DNA of 64,000 nt from Forficula auricularia. Lineage: Eukaryota; Arthropoda; Insecta; Dermaptera; Forficulidae. Positions within the stretch are counted from its first letter, which is position 1. The number at the start of each line of letters is the position of its first letter. A program made the position numbers and the translations under genes. The notes below the pieces were generated by a model that had not been told where the DNA came from, did no database searches, and was given only the letters and a program-made list of their open reading frames with translations. Shown one piece after another: positions 44,734-56,381 of the stretch. The DNA lies in NCBI GenBank assembly GCA_024734495.1, contig JALMQS010000082.1, forward strand, positions 3,037,328 to 3,101,327, given 5' to 3'.

Positions 44734-45385
44734 CACTGCTCGACAAAAATTAAACAAAAATTTCTCCCCGTAAACCTAACAATGGATTCCAGTAGAGTTT
44801 TATACGCTGATTATCATGCAATTTCCCGAATTTTTACAACACGTCAGAGTTTTGAGATATTATCGGTCAAAATGACGAAAAAGGCCATTTCGACCTATTT
44901 TTGAGTCCCATTAAATATTAATCAGCAATATTTGAAATAAAAATCTTTTGTTCCCATAATAGACAACAGCTTCCTCTTTGATTTTCAAATTACAACTTGC
45001 TTTAGCTCAATTAGAACTCGAGTTATAACTAAAAAACTAAGACCTTATGTTTTTATCTAATGTTTAATGTTTATCCTTTATAATCACGTAGTTTTAGTTT
45101 TTAACTCGAGTTCTAGATAATTGAGCTAAAAAAGTAGTAATTTGAAAATTAAAGGCGAAGCTGTTTTCTATTACGTCAACAAAATATTTTGATTACAAAT
45201 ATTGCTGTTGAATATCTAATGGGATTCAAAAATAGGTCAAAATGGCCTTTTTCGTCGTTTTGATCGATAATATCTCAAAACTCTGACCTGTTGTAAAAAA
45301 TCGGGAAATTGAATGATAATCAGTGTATAAAACTCTACTGTAAACCATTGTTAGGTTTACTGAGAGCAATTTTTGTTGAGTAGTG
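44734..45385. mobile_element. 652-bp near-perfect palindrome (TIR element)
   Basis: Left CACTGCTCGACAAAAATT and right AATTTTTGTTGAGTAGTG are inverted, and the arms stay complementary almost to the centre (about 45055), for about 300 bp each. Shared blocks include GTCAGAGTTTTGAGATATTA, GACGAAAAAGGCCATTT and AACTCGAGTT. TTA stands on both sides (44731-44733 and 45386-45388). No coding. Superfamily uncertain (3-bp TTA would suit Harbinger; TA would suit mariner). Confidence 0.8.
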
Positions 45386-46756
45386 TTATTGGCTTACAGA
45401 TTATGCAGTTCTTTTTTTAATTCAATCGAATATTGATGTTCCAAAAAGATTCAACCGCCCTATAGATCTCAAAAGATTTTGCATTACCAAAGATAAGAGA
45501 TGATAGTGATTAAGTGAAAGGATGCAGACTAGGTGTCTCTGTATATGTCCAAGTATATTATCATTGTAAATAAGGATTTTAACTAGCGTTTTCGTACCCA
45601 TAATATCTGTCCAGCTTTTTCTGGATGATCTCAGTCCCCTTGGTCTATAATTCATACTTATTTTCGTTTCTCTCTAATGGTACATTCTTTCTCCTGATAT
45701 CAATTCTTGTTGCCGAAAATAGAGTTCCGCAAATTACAGATTTTAAATCTACCCAAACGTCTTCTAATGGCTGACTATTGAAGAGCTGTTTGTTCTTCTT
45801 AAGAGTTGAGCTAGTGTTGTCTCGTAATCAATTTGTAGGACTAATTCTCGTCTCCAATTCCTGTAGATATCGATCAAAATTTAGCTCCTAAGTTTATAAA
45901 TGCCATGTTACACCATAATATTTTAATTCCTAATGCGATCGGCTCTTGACTGCTTAACCTTCTTAGAATTCAATAGTTCATATAATATGTTATTTGAAAA
46001 TTGAGATTTTTATGACTGTAAAAATAATGTAGTTTTATAAACTATCGTGTACAGAAGCCAATATATATTTAGCTAAATTATGATTTTATAAATTAAATAT
46101 TTATGTTTTTACTAAATACGAATTTATTCAAATTCCTATGTACATAACACATCATCACATACTACTAAAGGGCATTTGTGCCTGTGTCTATGTCCGTCCC
46201 CCTAGGCTATGTCTGTTTCTTCACAAATAATCAATCATATAACTTCTGTTTACTCTACGACAAATTCCATTATAAGCAAAGTTGTAGAGGATGTAATTTT
46301 TGACATTTTTGTTTAAAGAAATTTTGAAAATAACCACATTCTAAGTCATTGGACCAACTCTAACAAATTTTGTATACATAATCTTTGGGCCATTACTTAT
46401 TGAGAGAAACGTTGTTTTTCACCAATAGCTGTCTGCGAATAAATGTCATGAGGTGAATTAAGATCGAATTCGTGCTAGCTTATTAATTCTATTTATTTTG
46501 GATAGATGTATATTATGATATTCACAATCACACGGTAGTTTATATTATAAAAATATATTACATAATATTATTTATAATTGATCTAGAGATTCTCTAAGAC
46601 AAAATTTAATTAGTTTCTTAGGTGAGAGATTTCAAGTTACAATATAATATATCTTCAATCTTGAGCAGCTAATTATATTCTTTGGAGTTTGCTGTTCTAT
46701 CATTTATATGTTCTTAGGACTTGTTTCTTCTATTCCTATACATAGTTGAATATAAT
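45386..46756. other. LINE 3' UTR fragment and unique DNA
   Basis: On the minus strand 45655-45420 encodes YRPRGLRSSRKSWTD near its start, resembling the basic RPRGRPKKRW-type tail of RTE-like LINEs (compare 13.96 kb). Downstream the phrase CCTATAGATCTCAAAAGATTTTGCATTACC (45462-45491 on plus) is shared with 36194. It is a strongly decayed LINE end. CAAATTTTGTATACATAATC at 46363 is an isolated piece of the ~110-bp unit. Confidence 0.4.
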
Positions 46757-47186
46757 TATAATTTTTGTTTTTCAGAGGATGAGGAACAAAATAAGTGTTT
46801 GTTTATGACTTATCAATTGCAACGTTTCGCCACTTTTATTGCAGCTTCTTCAGGCTCTACAAAGGAGCAAATACATAAATCAAAAAAACACATTCAAAAA
46901 CAAAAATTCACTCAACTCAAAATCAATTTCATATATACCTTAATAAATAAATCTCCAAACACTTTGTCATTTTTATTAAGCTCTGCCATTAATATACACA
47001 CAGAAACTGGAATACATCTCTATTTTATCACCAACAACTCAAAAACACCGAATGTGTTTTTTGATGTATGTATTTGCTCTTTTGTAGAGCCTGAAGAAGC
47101 TGCAATAAAAGTGGCGAAACGTTGTAATTGATAAGTCATAAACAAACACTTATTTTATTCCTCATCCTCTGAAAAACAAAAATTAC
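46757..47186. mobile_element. Fold-back element with two intact hammerhead-like motifs
   Basis: Arms about 46757-46900 and 47045-47186 are close to perfect inverted copies (CAGAGGATGAGGAACAAAAT, GTTTGTTTATGACTTATCAA). Minus 46819-46855 and plus 47089-47124 both read CTGAAGA, A, GCTGC/GTGGC stem around AATAAAA, then GAAACGTTG. The high arm identity implies youth or gene conversion. The 136-codon open frame across it is an artefact of the arms. No RT or endonuclease. Confidence 0.7.
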
Positions 47187-48470
47187 ATTTATAAATTATG
47201 GAACTGAATCCCAATGATGACAGGTTGAATATAATGTTACTTTTAGAAGGAATTTCATATCCATGCTCTTGATTCAAATCTTCTTTACCAAGATAAAGAC
47301 AAGTGTTGCCAATTAATGGTACAATTCTATAAGTGTTTTGAAACATGGGTTTTGAGAGTTCTCAGTTGATGATTCCTCAATCCACATATAAGGTGAATTC
47401 GCGCGTTTTAAATTCTATCTCTGAATCGTGGCAGAAACTTATAATTGTTCCGAGATATTAGAAATTGTTAAATATTTTATCCATTCACTAGGTATAATTA
47501 TTCTTCATCTTGAATTTGTATATAAAAGATATTATTATTGATCTACAATTTCCAAGAAAGTATACCATGATCATTTCTTATAAAATATTCGTTTAGATTT
47601 TTCTGGCCTTCATTGTATAAATAAATTATAAAACCGATTATATATTTTTTGTGTATAATTTGTAATAAATTATTCCCAGACTCACTTTCAAATCCCTAAT
47701 CGATTAATATTTCTAATATATTATATATGTATACTTATATATAGGTACCGATATTTTTTTGGGGTTTGGAATTTTCCCGGGATCAGCATGAATGAAGATC
47801 CTCTTCTCCACCCTCTCTTTTTTAATTCATGATTGGAGGTCTCTTCGTCTTCGTCTTCTGTTTATTATTTTTTATAAGCTTTTTCCGCATGACCGTCAAT
47901 TTCCAATCCCCCACTACACCGCATGGTTTTTCTTTTTACGTAACTTTGTCTGTTGGATTGTTGTCGTCTCTACAACACAGGTGTGTGGTGTTTTCGATTT
48001 TTTTTTTATTATTTGCCCGTCACTTTAATATTTTTCAATAACTAATTGGAATTCTCTCTCTCAATCGAATCTTATTAAGTCCCTCACTAAAGAGGAACGA
48101 AGAAGGCAACTGTGAGAGACAATCTCTCGCTCTTTTTCTATTCATATCAGTTCGACGATGACTCGTCGAACTTGCTGCATCCATGAAATAAAAAATAAAA
48201 AAATATTTTCTATTTATCCAAACTGAGATATGTTTCTTTTTAAATTTTTAACTCAATTTAATTAAATACTTGGGAGTTAATATGCTGACCAAGCGAAAAA
48301 CCTTTCTAAGAATTTTTCGAATTTGATTGATATTTTAATCTTCGGTAGCTTAACATGGAGAGGCAGCCCGTAGGGGAAGAAAAAGAATCCGGGACGATAT
48401 ATTAGATAGAATAATTCTATTGAATTTGTAATCTGATCAATTAACCGATATGAAGAACCATCTATCAATA
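47187..48470. other. Unique DNA, no gene recognised
   Basis: A less AT-biased stretch at 47770-48180 has two overlapping open frames of 70-78 codons with hydrophobic, F-rich products that are typical of T-rich DNA. ATCTCTCGCTCTTTTTCT and CTGTGAGAGACAATCTCTC (inverted GAGAG motif near 48110) are present. Nothing is assignable. Confidence 0.3.
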
Positions 48471-49051
48471 CACCAATACCTCGCTTTGCGTCGTTTCGTT
48501 TTGCGTTTTTTCGAAGTTGCGTCGCTGCTTAATTAGTACTAATTTTCACTGTGCGTCGTTAGATTTTCGAGGTTGCGTTGTTTTGGGTTCGAGTCTTTAA
48601 TTTTTTTTTTTTTTTGAAATTTTCTTTTTTTTTTTAAAGATGGCACCACTTTTGTTTCTAATTGCGCCATGCCATCAAAACTCGGGAATTCCCTTTCTAA
48701 CTGAAAATCAACGCAATTTTAATACAGTTTTATTTTCACTTTGTTTTGCTAATTTTAGAGTTCAGTTTCGATTAAGTAGTCTGTTGTGCTTTTTTTAAAA
48801 TTTTGTTTCTCATAAATTAATTGAATAGTTTATTTTGTTTTAATTGAATTGTTTTTTGTATGTATGTAATAAAATTTTATATTATTTTTGTTTTTTAAAT
48901 GTTTACTTTGTTCAATTTTCTTTTTAAAAAGTAGTATTTTCCTAACCCTGGAACCCATCTTCGATCTTTACATGGTTTGCTATAGAAAATCTTAATTCAC
49001 TTTGCGTCGTGTTTTTTTGGAATAACCCCGACGCAAAGTGAGGTATTGGTG
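48471..49051. mobile_element. Tc1/mariner-type MITE, 581 bp
   Basis: Inverted ends CACCAATACCTCGCTTTG (left) and CAAAGTGAGGTATTGGTG (right) are each flanked by TA (48469-48470 and 49052-49053). The left subterminal region repeats GCGTCG/TTGCGT several times (48488-48580), an unusual iron-like array of short direct motifs. The interior is T-rich and non-coding. No sibling copy was seen in the window. Confidence 0.75.
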
Positions 49052-50340
49052 TATTTTATTAAAATTCTGAATTTGTAATTATTAGAGTTTATTGATTTCG
49101 TGTTGTAAAACAGTGAAATGAAAATAAATTTCTCATATTTTTAAAATTTTACTAATTAATTTTGATAAATTCTACAATTTTAATTATTTAAGGTAGTAGT
49201 TTCACTATATGGGTTTTTTTGAAATTTAGACAGATTATTATTTAAATACTTACGCATCGATTGGTGGCAAAACGAAATTTATGAACTATATAGTTCCGGA
49301 GATATTAAATTTCAAAGATAGAGTTTTTCAGACTCTTTACATTGCACTATAGGGGATATCGGAAAGTTTACATGCATATTTAATTATAATTAAGAAACTC
49401 TTCTTACCATTGTTATAAAAAACTAAACCAACATTAAACAATAACTAATTCATTTTTTAAGAATATTTTAATTCATAGTTACAACACAGTTTCTGAGATA
49501 ATAATGAATAAATAATTAAAAATGTATAATGAAAAATTTACACTAAAAAAAGCTGAGAACAAAGCATTTATTTAACCTAAAAATTATGTTAACTATAGTA
49601 CTTTGTTTGACGTTTTTCGCTTCAGCCATTGTCGCACCAGCTTTCAATCGCTTATTAAGAACTTTTCGTTTTATAAATCGACCTTTATGATGTATTTTAT
49701 CTGTCATTTCTTTGATAAAAATATTCAAGATCAGAAAATGTTGCCAGATTTGTCAAATGAGAGCGGGATTGGCTAGTAGTCGTACATAAACAGCAAAAAG
49801 TCAAAAAGAGTCAGAAAGTCAAATGCTAAATAAGATTTAGGTTGTTTCTTAAGTCAGTGATACAAATGATAAAACATATGATTGAAATGTTGTAGATTAT
49901 GTTAGATAATGTCGAAATGTACAAAATAAAATCTCTATAAAAAGATTATAGAGAGTACGTAACGTAGAGAACTTTGATGATTAAGCTTACATTAAATTGA
50001 TTCAATTTCAAAAGGATTATTCCAGTATTATTATAGAATTCTTATTTTATTATTTTTTTTATAAAAAACTGTATTCATTTAGAATTATTATTGTTATTAA
50101 TTCATAAACGGGAGTCTCGTTAGTTTTAATGAAGAGTTCACGTCTGGTTGCCTACAATCCAGGCGCGAAGTTAGAAATCTAAAGGAAATTTGTTTTGAAT
50201 TAAACCCTTGTGGTCTTCTGAGAAATAATCAACATTAAATATCAATCTAGGTACGAGATGGAATGGCTAAAGATGTTTTAGTCTTGGAGGCTCATTTTAA
50301 CGAAATAATCTCATAATAGTAATTTTTTCATCGTCTAGAT
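49052..50340. other. AT-rich region, no gene recognised
   Basis: This is low complexity A/T sequence. AGTCAAAAAGAGTCAGAAAGTCAAA at 49799 is a short imperfect repeat. A 61-codon minus-strand frame (49728-49543) is basic and unremarkable. I see no RNA gene, repeat partner or splice pattern. Confidence 0.3.
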
Positions 50341-50637
50341 CAGTGATAATAATTTAAAAATTTGACGGCACACTAACATAAAATAAATTAATAGAATTTT
50401 ATTTGGTTTATTGATTGATGTACCTATAAAATTATCATAGGACATTCTGTATCCTGTAAAATGTTACTACCTTGTCAGTTCAAATGATTAAATGAATATT
50501 TGCTTAAATGTAGTCAATTGATAAAGAAATGTAAAAAAAAATTTAATTCGGGAGGGACCACTTCCTAGCAGTGGCGGCACTGTTCAAGAATATCGCGGCA
50601 CACTAAAGTTCCGCGGCACAGTGGTTGAGAATCACTG
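50341..50637. mobile_element. hAT MITE, duplication GTCTAGAT
   Basis: It starts CAGTGATAATAATTT and ends GTGGTTGAGAATCACTG, with GACGGCACACT and CGCGGCACACT inside. Perfect 8-bp GTCTAGAT flanks both sides (50333-50340 and 50638-50645), fitting the NTCTAGAN target preference known for Charlie-type hATs. The left subterminal sequence has lost its TCTCAACC match. 297 bp, no transposase. The interior resembles the 25.6-kb family loosely. Confidence 0.9.
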
Positions 50638-50954
50638 GTCTAGATACTTGTCTATATGGACAGAAAAAATTGTGTTGTTTTTAGATTTTGATTATTGGTG
50701 GTTAAGTATGTGTGTTTAATTAAAAAAAACGTAGCTAAGTGAGACCAGGTTACCTCAGAGTACGCGTGACTTGAACTTAACGTTTCGATACCTAGTTCTG
50801 GAGTCGTTTTCATTTTCAAATGTAATTGACTAAAGGCTTTTTCAGGAAAGTAAAAAGTTTAGACTTGCTATGAAATTCCAAATTTCAAGATTTTTTTTTA
50901 TTTAGGTTTGACTTCGAGGTCATATTACAGAAATACATACAGTAAATACTATTG

Positions 50955-51135
50955 AAGGAGAAAATAAATTAATTCCTGTGAATCAATTGTAGTAGACTGA
51001 TGAAGAGGGCAAAGCCCTCGAAACTATAGTCTCGTTATAAATAAATAAAATTTATAATTCCAGCAGAAGACACAGTCTTTTATTGTCTCCTTCAATATAT
51101 AAAAATTCTGCTAATCTCGGTACAAAAACTTTCAA
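50955..51135 (+). mobile_element. Penelope-type fragment with intact hammerhead-like core
   Basis: 50995-51034: CTGATGA, A, perfect 6-bp stem GAGGGC/GCCCTC with loop AAA, GAAAC, then TATAGTC with the triplet GTC. CCAGCAGAAGACACAGTCTT and TCTGCTAATCTCGGTACAAA downstream match the 10.65-11.3 kb tail. Only one orientation is present, so this is half of the palindromic form. Confidence 0.6.
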
Positions 51136-52105
51136 TTTAATAATAAATACTATATTAATTAATTTTTTCTCAATTATGAAGGGATCAGATTAAAGTCGGA
51201 TTTTAGCGAATCGGGTTTGAACACGCGCTAAAATTAAAATAATAAAATTTAAATAAAATAAAAGTAACTACAATAATAATAAAAACAAACTAAACGTAAT
51301 AAAGATATTTAAAAATTCAAATTACAACCAATTGTAATTTACTGAATTAATACCATATTTTTCGGGATTATACAGTATTGAATAGATCATTTTTACCGAA
51401 ATGAAATGGAATTATTGATAAATAAAAACTATTTTTAAATAATTTCAAAACTTATTTTTCATTATTTCTAGAGGTAAAATTACTTAATAATAGGTTTTAA
51501 ACAATATATCATAAAGATTGAATGAAAATTCACTCACAATATGTTAGCCCTATTGAAAAACATAAACGATGACAAATCTAACACAAATCAAACAATAACA
51601 AACGAACTGAACTGTCGAGAGTGTGAGTCAGAATAATGTCCGCGATTTGTTCTAACATTCAAACGAACAAGTGATTATTTGAAAATGATTGTAAATTAAT
51701 TCAAAGCTGGTTACGAAATAAATCCACATAAAAAATCACAGTTTGTACAAACTTAATTTTTACGTTCATCACAATTAAGCCTATTTTGGTTCCAGAATAC
51801 AAAAAAATCATTGATATAAGCTCTCTGTTATAATATAATTTACAAAATTATAAATTCGAAAAAAATGTGGTCATCTGGTCATCCACATGACTTTACCTAA
51901 CACCTGGCCACACTCTTATATTTAATATTATTTAATTGATAATTATTTACAAAAGAACCCCTATCTTAATTTTGGGCCCATTAGCAATAAATAATATCTC
52001 TTTGAATTATAAAACTATTCCATTAGAAAAATCAGCTTTCTTCGTTTGAATAAAAATATACTAGTATATAATATATATCAATAAATAAATTTTTCTGAAC
52101 AAATT
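51136..52105. other. AT-rich region with a shared short repeat
   Basis: TGGTCATCCACATGACTTTACC at about 51876 matches phrases at 3648 and 63335 (and a variant at 20124), an ~80-bp dispersed repeat ending in TATTTAATATT. No gene. Confidence 0.35.
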
Positions 52106-52640
52106 AAGGATTTAGTCCACAGAGGGGGACAATTTGCATTCATTAAAGATTTTTTCGAGATTGAAAAAGTTTAATTTTTTTCGCTTAATATCAAAATAAA
52201 TAGCGTATTTGTGGACTCTGAAAAATATTTTATTATAATTGTTAAAAACCTCTTGGGAATTCAAAGTTTATTTTTCTAAGAAAATCAAGGATTGAGACCA
52301 CAGGGAGGGGGGACCCTTTGCATTCATTCCAGATTTTTTCTAAGGTGAAAAAGTTTAATTTTTTCTCTTAATATCAAAATAAATAGCGTATTTGTTGTCT
52401 CTAAATAATATTATATTAAAATTTATATAAATATCTTGGGAATTCCAAATTTATTTTTTCAAAAAAATCAAGGATTGGGACCAAAGAGAGGCGAAGACCC
52501 TTTGCATTTATTCGAGATTTTTTCTAGGGTGAAAAAGATTAATTTTTCGCTTAATATCAAAATAAATAACGTATTTGTTGTCTCTATATAATAGTATATT
52601 AGAATTGATAAAAATATCTTATATATAGTACAAAATAAAT
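52106..52640 (+). repeat. Three tandem ~181-bp repeats
   Basis: AAGGATT followed by a G-rich stretch and TTTGCATTYATT recurs at 52106, 52287 and 52470 (spacing 181 and 183). Each unit also has GAAAAAGTTTAATTTTT, ATATCAAAATAAATARCGTA and a TATATTA run. Units differ by roughly 10-15 percent. Non-coding minisatellite/satellite fragment. Confidence 0.8.
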
Positions 52641-52914
52641 AATTTCATAAGAACTTCGTTTGAATAATAATATTTGCGATCATTTGGGGAGATTTTTTTG
52701 AACATCATCAATAAACTGTTTATAAATTACTTATAAATAGTCAACAATCTGTCATAAGCTTGATATTTCCATGGTTAGTTAAAATTAAACTCATTAAAAA
52801 GTAATTTTTCCCGAAAAAGCGGCTTTATTAAGTAAACTTGATGTTTTAGGTATAAGGACATGATATGTCGTCTTAAAGCATTTTTCTTCGTCTTTCAATT
52901 TATTAAGTAATATA

Positions 52915-53420
52915 CAGGGGATCTCATTTGAAAAAATGAACTTTTGACTCCTTATGAATATAACGGAAATAATATTAGTCTTAGCACGCCCTGTATAATA
53001 TGGAGTCGATTTCTCGACGTAAATTAAATACCTCGGTTCTGTCTAAACTACCACCAAAATATCAACTTTTCATGAATTGAGAGCACTAATTTATTTAAGT
53101 TTAATTAGGGCCATATTTTGGACCAAATTTAACATAAATTATTTTTTATCTCAAAAACCGATAGAGATAGGTATAGGACAATATTAACAAAAAAGTATTT
53201 TAATAAAAGAGCGGTTCTAAAAACGTGTTAATATACGGGATGTTCTATTTAAAAAAATAAAGTTGCTACGACTTTTCGATGGAAGCCGAAACGTCGCAAT
53301 GTTGAAAATATTTTAGATCGATAGAACAGGTAAGAAAATGTAAGGTGCTAAATTTTCAGAAAAATCCTGCGTTCCGTTTTCCATAAACGTCTAATGTGCC
53401 ATCGACCGTGAATCACCCTG
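52915..53420. mobile_element. Candidate mariner-type MITE with CAGGG ends
   Basis: CAGGGGATCTCATTTG at 52915 preceded by TA, and TGAATCACCCTG ending 53420 followed by TA, could be the two ends. A nearer alternative right end is CACGCCCTG at 52995, also followed by TA. Only about 6-8 terminal bases are inverted, so this is weaker than the other MITEs. The interior includes GGGATGTTCTATTT. Confidence 0.35.
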
Positions 53421-55125
53421 TATGCTTTTTTGAAGATACAGATCGATTATTGATAAAAAAATTGTGTTCTGATTTGAATATGGTGACAAAATATAAGCAA
53501 TTTGTAGCAAAACTGTTTTTTATTTAACACTAGATATATTCTTACAATATATGCAACAAGTGGTTTCATACTCACTAACAAGTCTTCCTAGGTGATGATA
53601 AAAAAATAAAATCATAAAAGTACATAAAGACCATTTTAATTTTTCAGGCAAAAAATTCATTACAGCTTTGATATGATTACAGTTAAGAAAATTGTTATCA
53701 CAATCTATCAATATGTAAAAGTGCTGTTTTTAAGTAAGAATACTATATTAATGAGATTTTTGGGGCTGTTTCGATTGAACTAACACGTTGCCATTGTGTA
53801 CACCGTGCCAAAAATCAAGAACCAAATAAACATTCAAAACACAATTCGATTTGTTTCGATATTTCTCATATTTTCTGATTGTTTAATCGACGGTTTCTGA
53901 TAGATTTAGGACCGAGTCGCGAACCACCGGTTGGGAACCGATGGTATATACCATAAATCTATATATGTAATATGTGCGCGCGAGATTGGGGTCGCGAATG
54001 AAAAAAGTTTAGGAAGCGCTGCTCTACGCTGCTCTAATCAGATTCTTTTTACTTAATGTTTAATCCCGACCTGATTTCAACCAAAACTACTTTTCTGATA
54101 AAGACCCTTATTGTTTCGTTTGTTCGCATATTATATGGTAAAGGCCAATTAAATGGACAGTTCGGAGGTGCTAAATATCGCATGTTGAAATCTCTCTCCT
54201 GTTAATCAAGACAAAAAGCGGATGGAGACAGAGAATCATTCTTCAGTTAGTCGTAAAAGTCGACGCAGCGATTTTCTCCCCGTGCAAAGTCTGGTTGGGT
54301 TGGATGCTTTCCTCCTGAGGACGTGAATGAGACCCAACCCAAAGGACCTCCACTGAGGACTAGTAACCCATTGGCCTTTCGATGGGTCCCTAAAACAAAT
54401 AAATAAACGACTGTGGAGATGACCGGCGACTGATTAGACGTTTCGACCCCCTTATCCGCCATTCAAATCTCGCTTCGGCCCCGAGTGTGTAAACCTAGAC
54501 AACACCCCGATCTCTTCTCGGGTGTTTTTTTTTCGTTAACCCATGCCGCTGTAATACCCCGCATAATTCTCACCGGGACAGTCATATTAAAAAGACGAAA
54601 CCTCAAGCGGTCCGCTTTCATTTCATAAATCAAACCCCAATGAGAAACAAAACAAAAAACAAAAAGGATTTCCTTAAACGATGAGAAGATGTCATAAAAT
54701 CAGAATATTTTTCTATAAAAATGGTGATATTTTTTTTTTGAAATTTTTAAAATATTTCTCTGGGAGAGATAGTGACCATTACGAGGACACAGCCACCCGG
54801 ATATTCTCAGTGATCATAGTCAAGATAACTTTTATAAAAGGTAATTTAAAGACAAAAACAAATAAATATTATTTCAAACAATTTTTTTAATAAAAATTTA
54901 TTCTATTAAGGACCTTCCAACCCTCTCTTTTTTTCTATCTAATTCCATGGTTCCTAATATTATGCATACGCATCATAGAAGTCAAATTGATTTTTAAGGT
55001 GGGAAATCCGAGAATGATCTGAAAGGAGAATCGCATGAATTGATTTCATTCATGCAACTATCAATTTGATTAAATTTTACAGTAAAGGTCTTCTTTCTTC
55101 CTACCGTTTTATTATTAATTCTTAT
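53421..55125. other. hAT end fragments and a GC-richer block
   Basis: CGCGAACCACCGGTTGGGAACC (about 53918-53939) and GGGTCGCGAATG...AGTTTAGGAAGCGCTG (about 53988-54020) look like right ends of hAT elements. 54240-54620 is distinctly less AT-rich, with GGTCGAAACGTCTAATCAG on the minus strand (about 54430-54448), again a GAAACG phrase. A 71-codon minus frame there has no recognisable family. Confidence 0.35.
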
Positions 55126-55675
55126 ACTGTATAAGGCTCAAATTCGTCCCTGTCTCGAATATGGCTCTCATCTGTGGAGGGGTGCCTGCAAGCATTCTCT
55201 TGCTACACTGGATGCGATTCGGAAGCGAGCAATTAAACTAATAGGAGGCCCGGCTCTAAGCCCACTCGACTCACCGAAGAACCGTTTCTGCCCTTTCCCT
55301 GTACTACAGATACTATCACGGTGTCTGTTCAGTCGATGCTGAAATCAATTATCCCCCCTAGAGCCCTCTTTCACGAGAAACACGCGGTTTTCGAACGCTC
55401 AGCACCCCTTCGCTGTCAAATTGGATAAAAGTCGAACAAGCGCTTTCGCCAACTCTTTTATCCCTATGACCTCCAGAGACTGGAACTCGCTCCCTGCCAC
55501 CATCTTTCCGGCGACTTATAACCTTCAGCTATTTAAGATCCACAGATACCTTCGACCCCCACCCAGCCCATAAAATTCTTTCTTCTTCTTTTCACGATGG
55601 AGGGGCCAATCCAGGCCTTTAGGGGTTGCACCTTTTTGGTGTAACTCCTTTTCTCATCATTTTCATAAAAAAATA
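55126..55675 (+). pseudogene. LINE ORF2 C-terminus, decayed
   Basis: Plus-strand translation gives AQIRPCLEYGSHLWRGACK and LDAIRKRAIKLIG, the post-RT region of jockey/CR1-like LINEs. After stops and shifts it reads FANSFIPMTSRDWNSLPA, YNLQLFK and HRYLRPPPSP, followed by a stop near 55571. The 3' UTR phrase GGTTGCACCTTTTTGGTGTA matches the LINE end at 9.2 kb, and a short A-rich tail closes it at about 55675. Roughly 150 codons remain, with at least two breaks. It is an older and longer relative of the copy nested at 8957-9262. Confidence 0.75.
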
Positions 55676-56054
55676 TAAGAAAATTGAAGGTGTTTCAAAT
55701 AACGATTTTATTAAATTCATGAAAATTTAATTTTTAATAATACTCATTTAAACAACGTAAACTTCCCTATAATTGATGTTTTTAAGTGACTTATCAAATG
55801 ATAGGCCTTTAATGAATCACTTGTTAACTGGTGATGGTAAATTAAGTGTGCAAAATTTGATCCAAAACGTACAATAGCCTCAATTTTGTTTGATTTTTTT
55901 GGCTCCCAACTATTTTAAGTAGCTAATTTTTCCTTGAATAATTTCAGAAAATGATATCAAACTTGACTTTAAAATTTCATTAGACTGGAATTGACTATTG
56001 TTAAGATAGGGCTGCTTTAATAATTAGAAGAGATTGTGGTGTTGGTGCAAGGTG

Positions 56055-56185
56055 AAACATCTTTAATAAAGATAAAAGTAAATAAATATTAAATGCAATA
56101 TTAATGTGAAACAAGTGACCTAGAAACCTTAACTCGTAGTAAATGAATATTGCATATAATATTTATTTACTTTTATCTTTATGGC
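56055..56185. repeat. Small fold-back, ~35-bp arms
   Basis: AAAGATAAAAGTAAATAAAT (from 56059) and ATTTATTTACTTTTATCTTT (to 56180) are exact inverses around an ~50-bp spacer, with TGCAATATT/AATATTGCA continuing the arms. Probably a tiny MITE. Confidence 0.6.
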
Positions 56186-56381
56186 TGTTTTAATTTAATA
56201 CGAGTTTCTGCTCCGCCGGTGGCGGATTTAGGTTCGATAGCGCCATTTTCACTTTATAGTAGAAATTATTATATTCAAACCACTAACATCTAATCGTGTC
56301 TGAAGTCAAGTCTATATACCTGACATATTACTTGAATTATAATAGCAACCACGATAGTTCATTATGTCAAGACCATTTTTT

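Noticed and set aside
46721..47131. 136-codon plus-strand open frame
   Set aside because: It spans the two inverted arms and their motifs, so the product is partly a mirror of itself; no domain or conservation sign.
54247..54462. 71-codon minus frame starting MADKGVETSN
   Set aside because: Plausible composition, but it includes a GAAACG phrase of the fold-back type and has no recognisable domain; left as unassigned GC-richer DNA.
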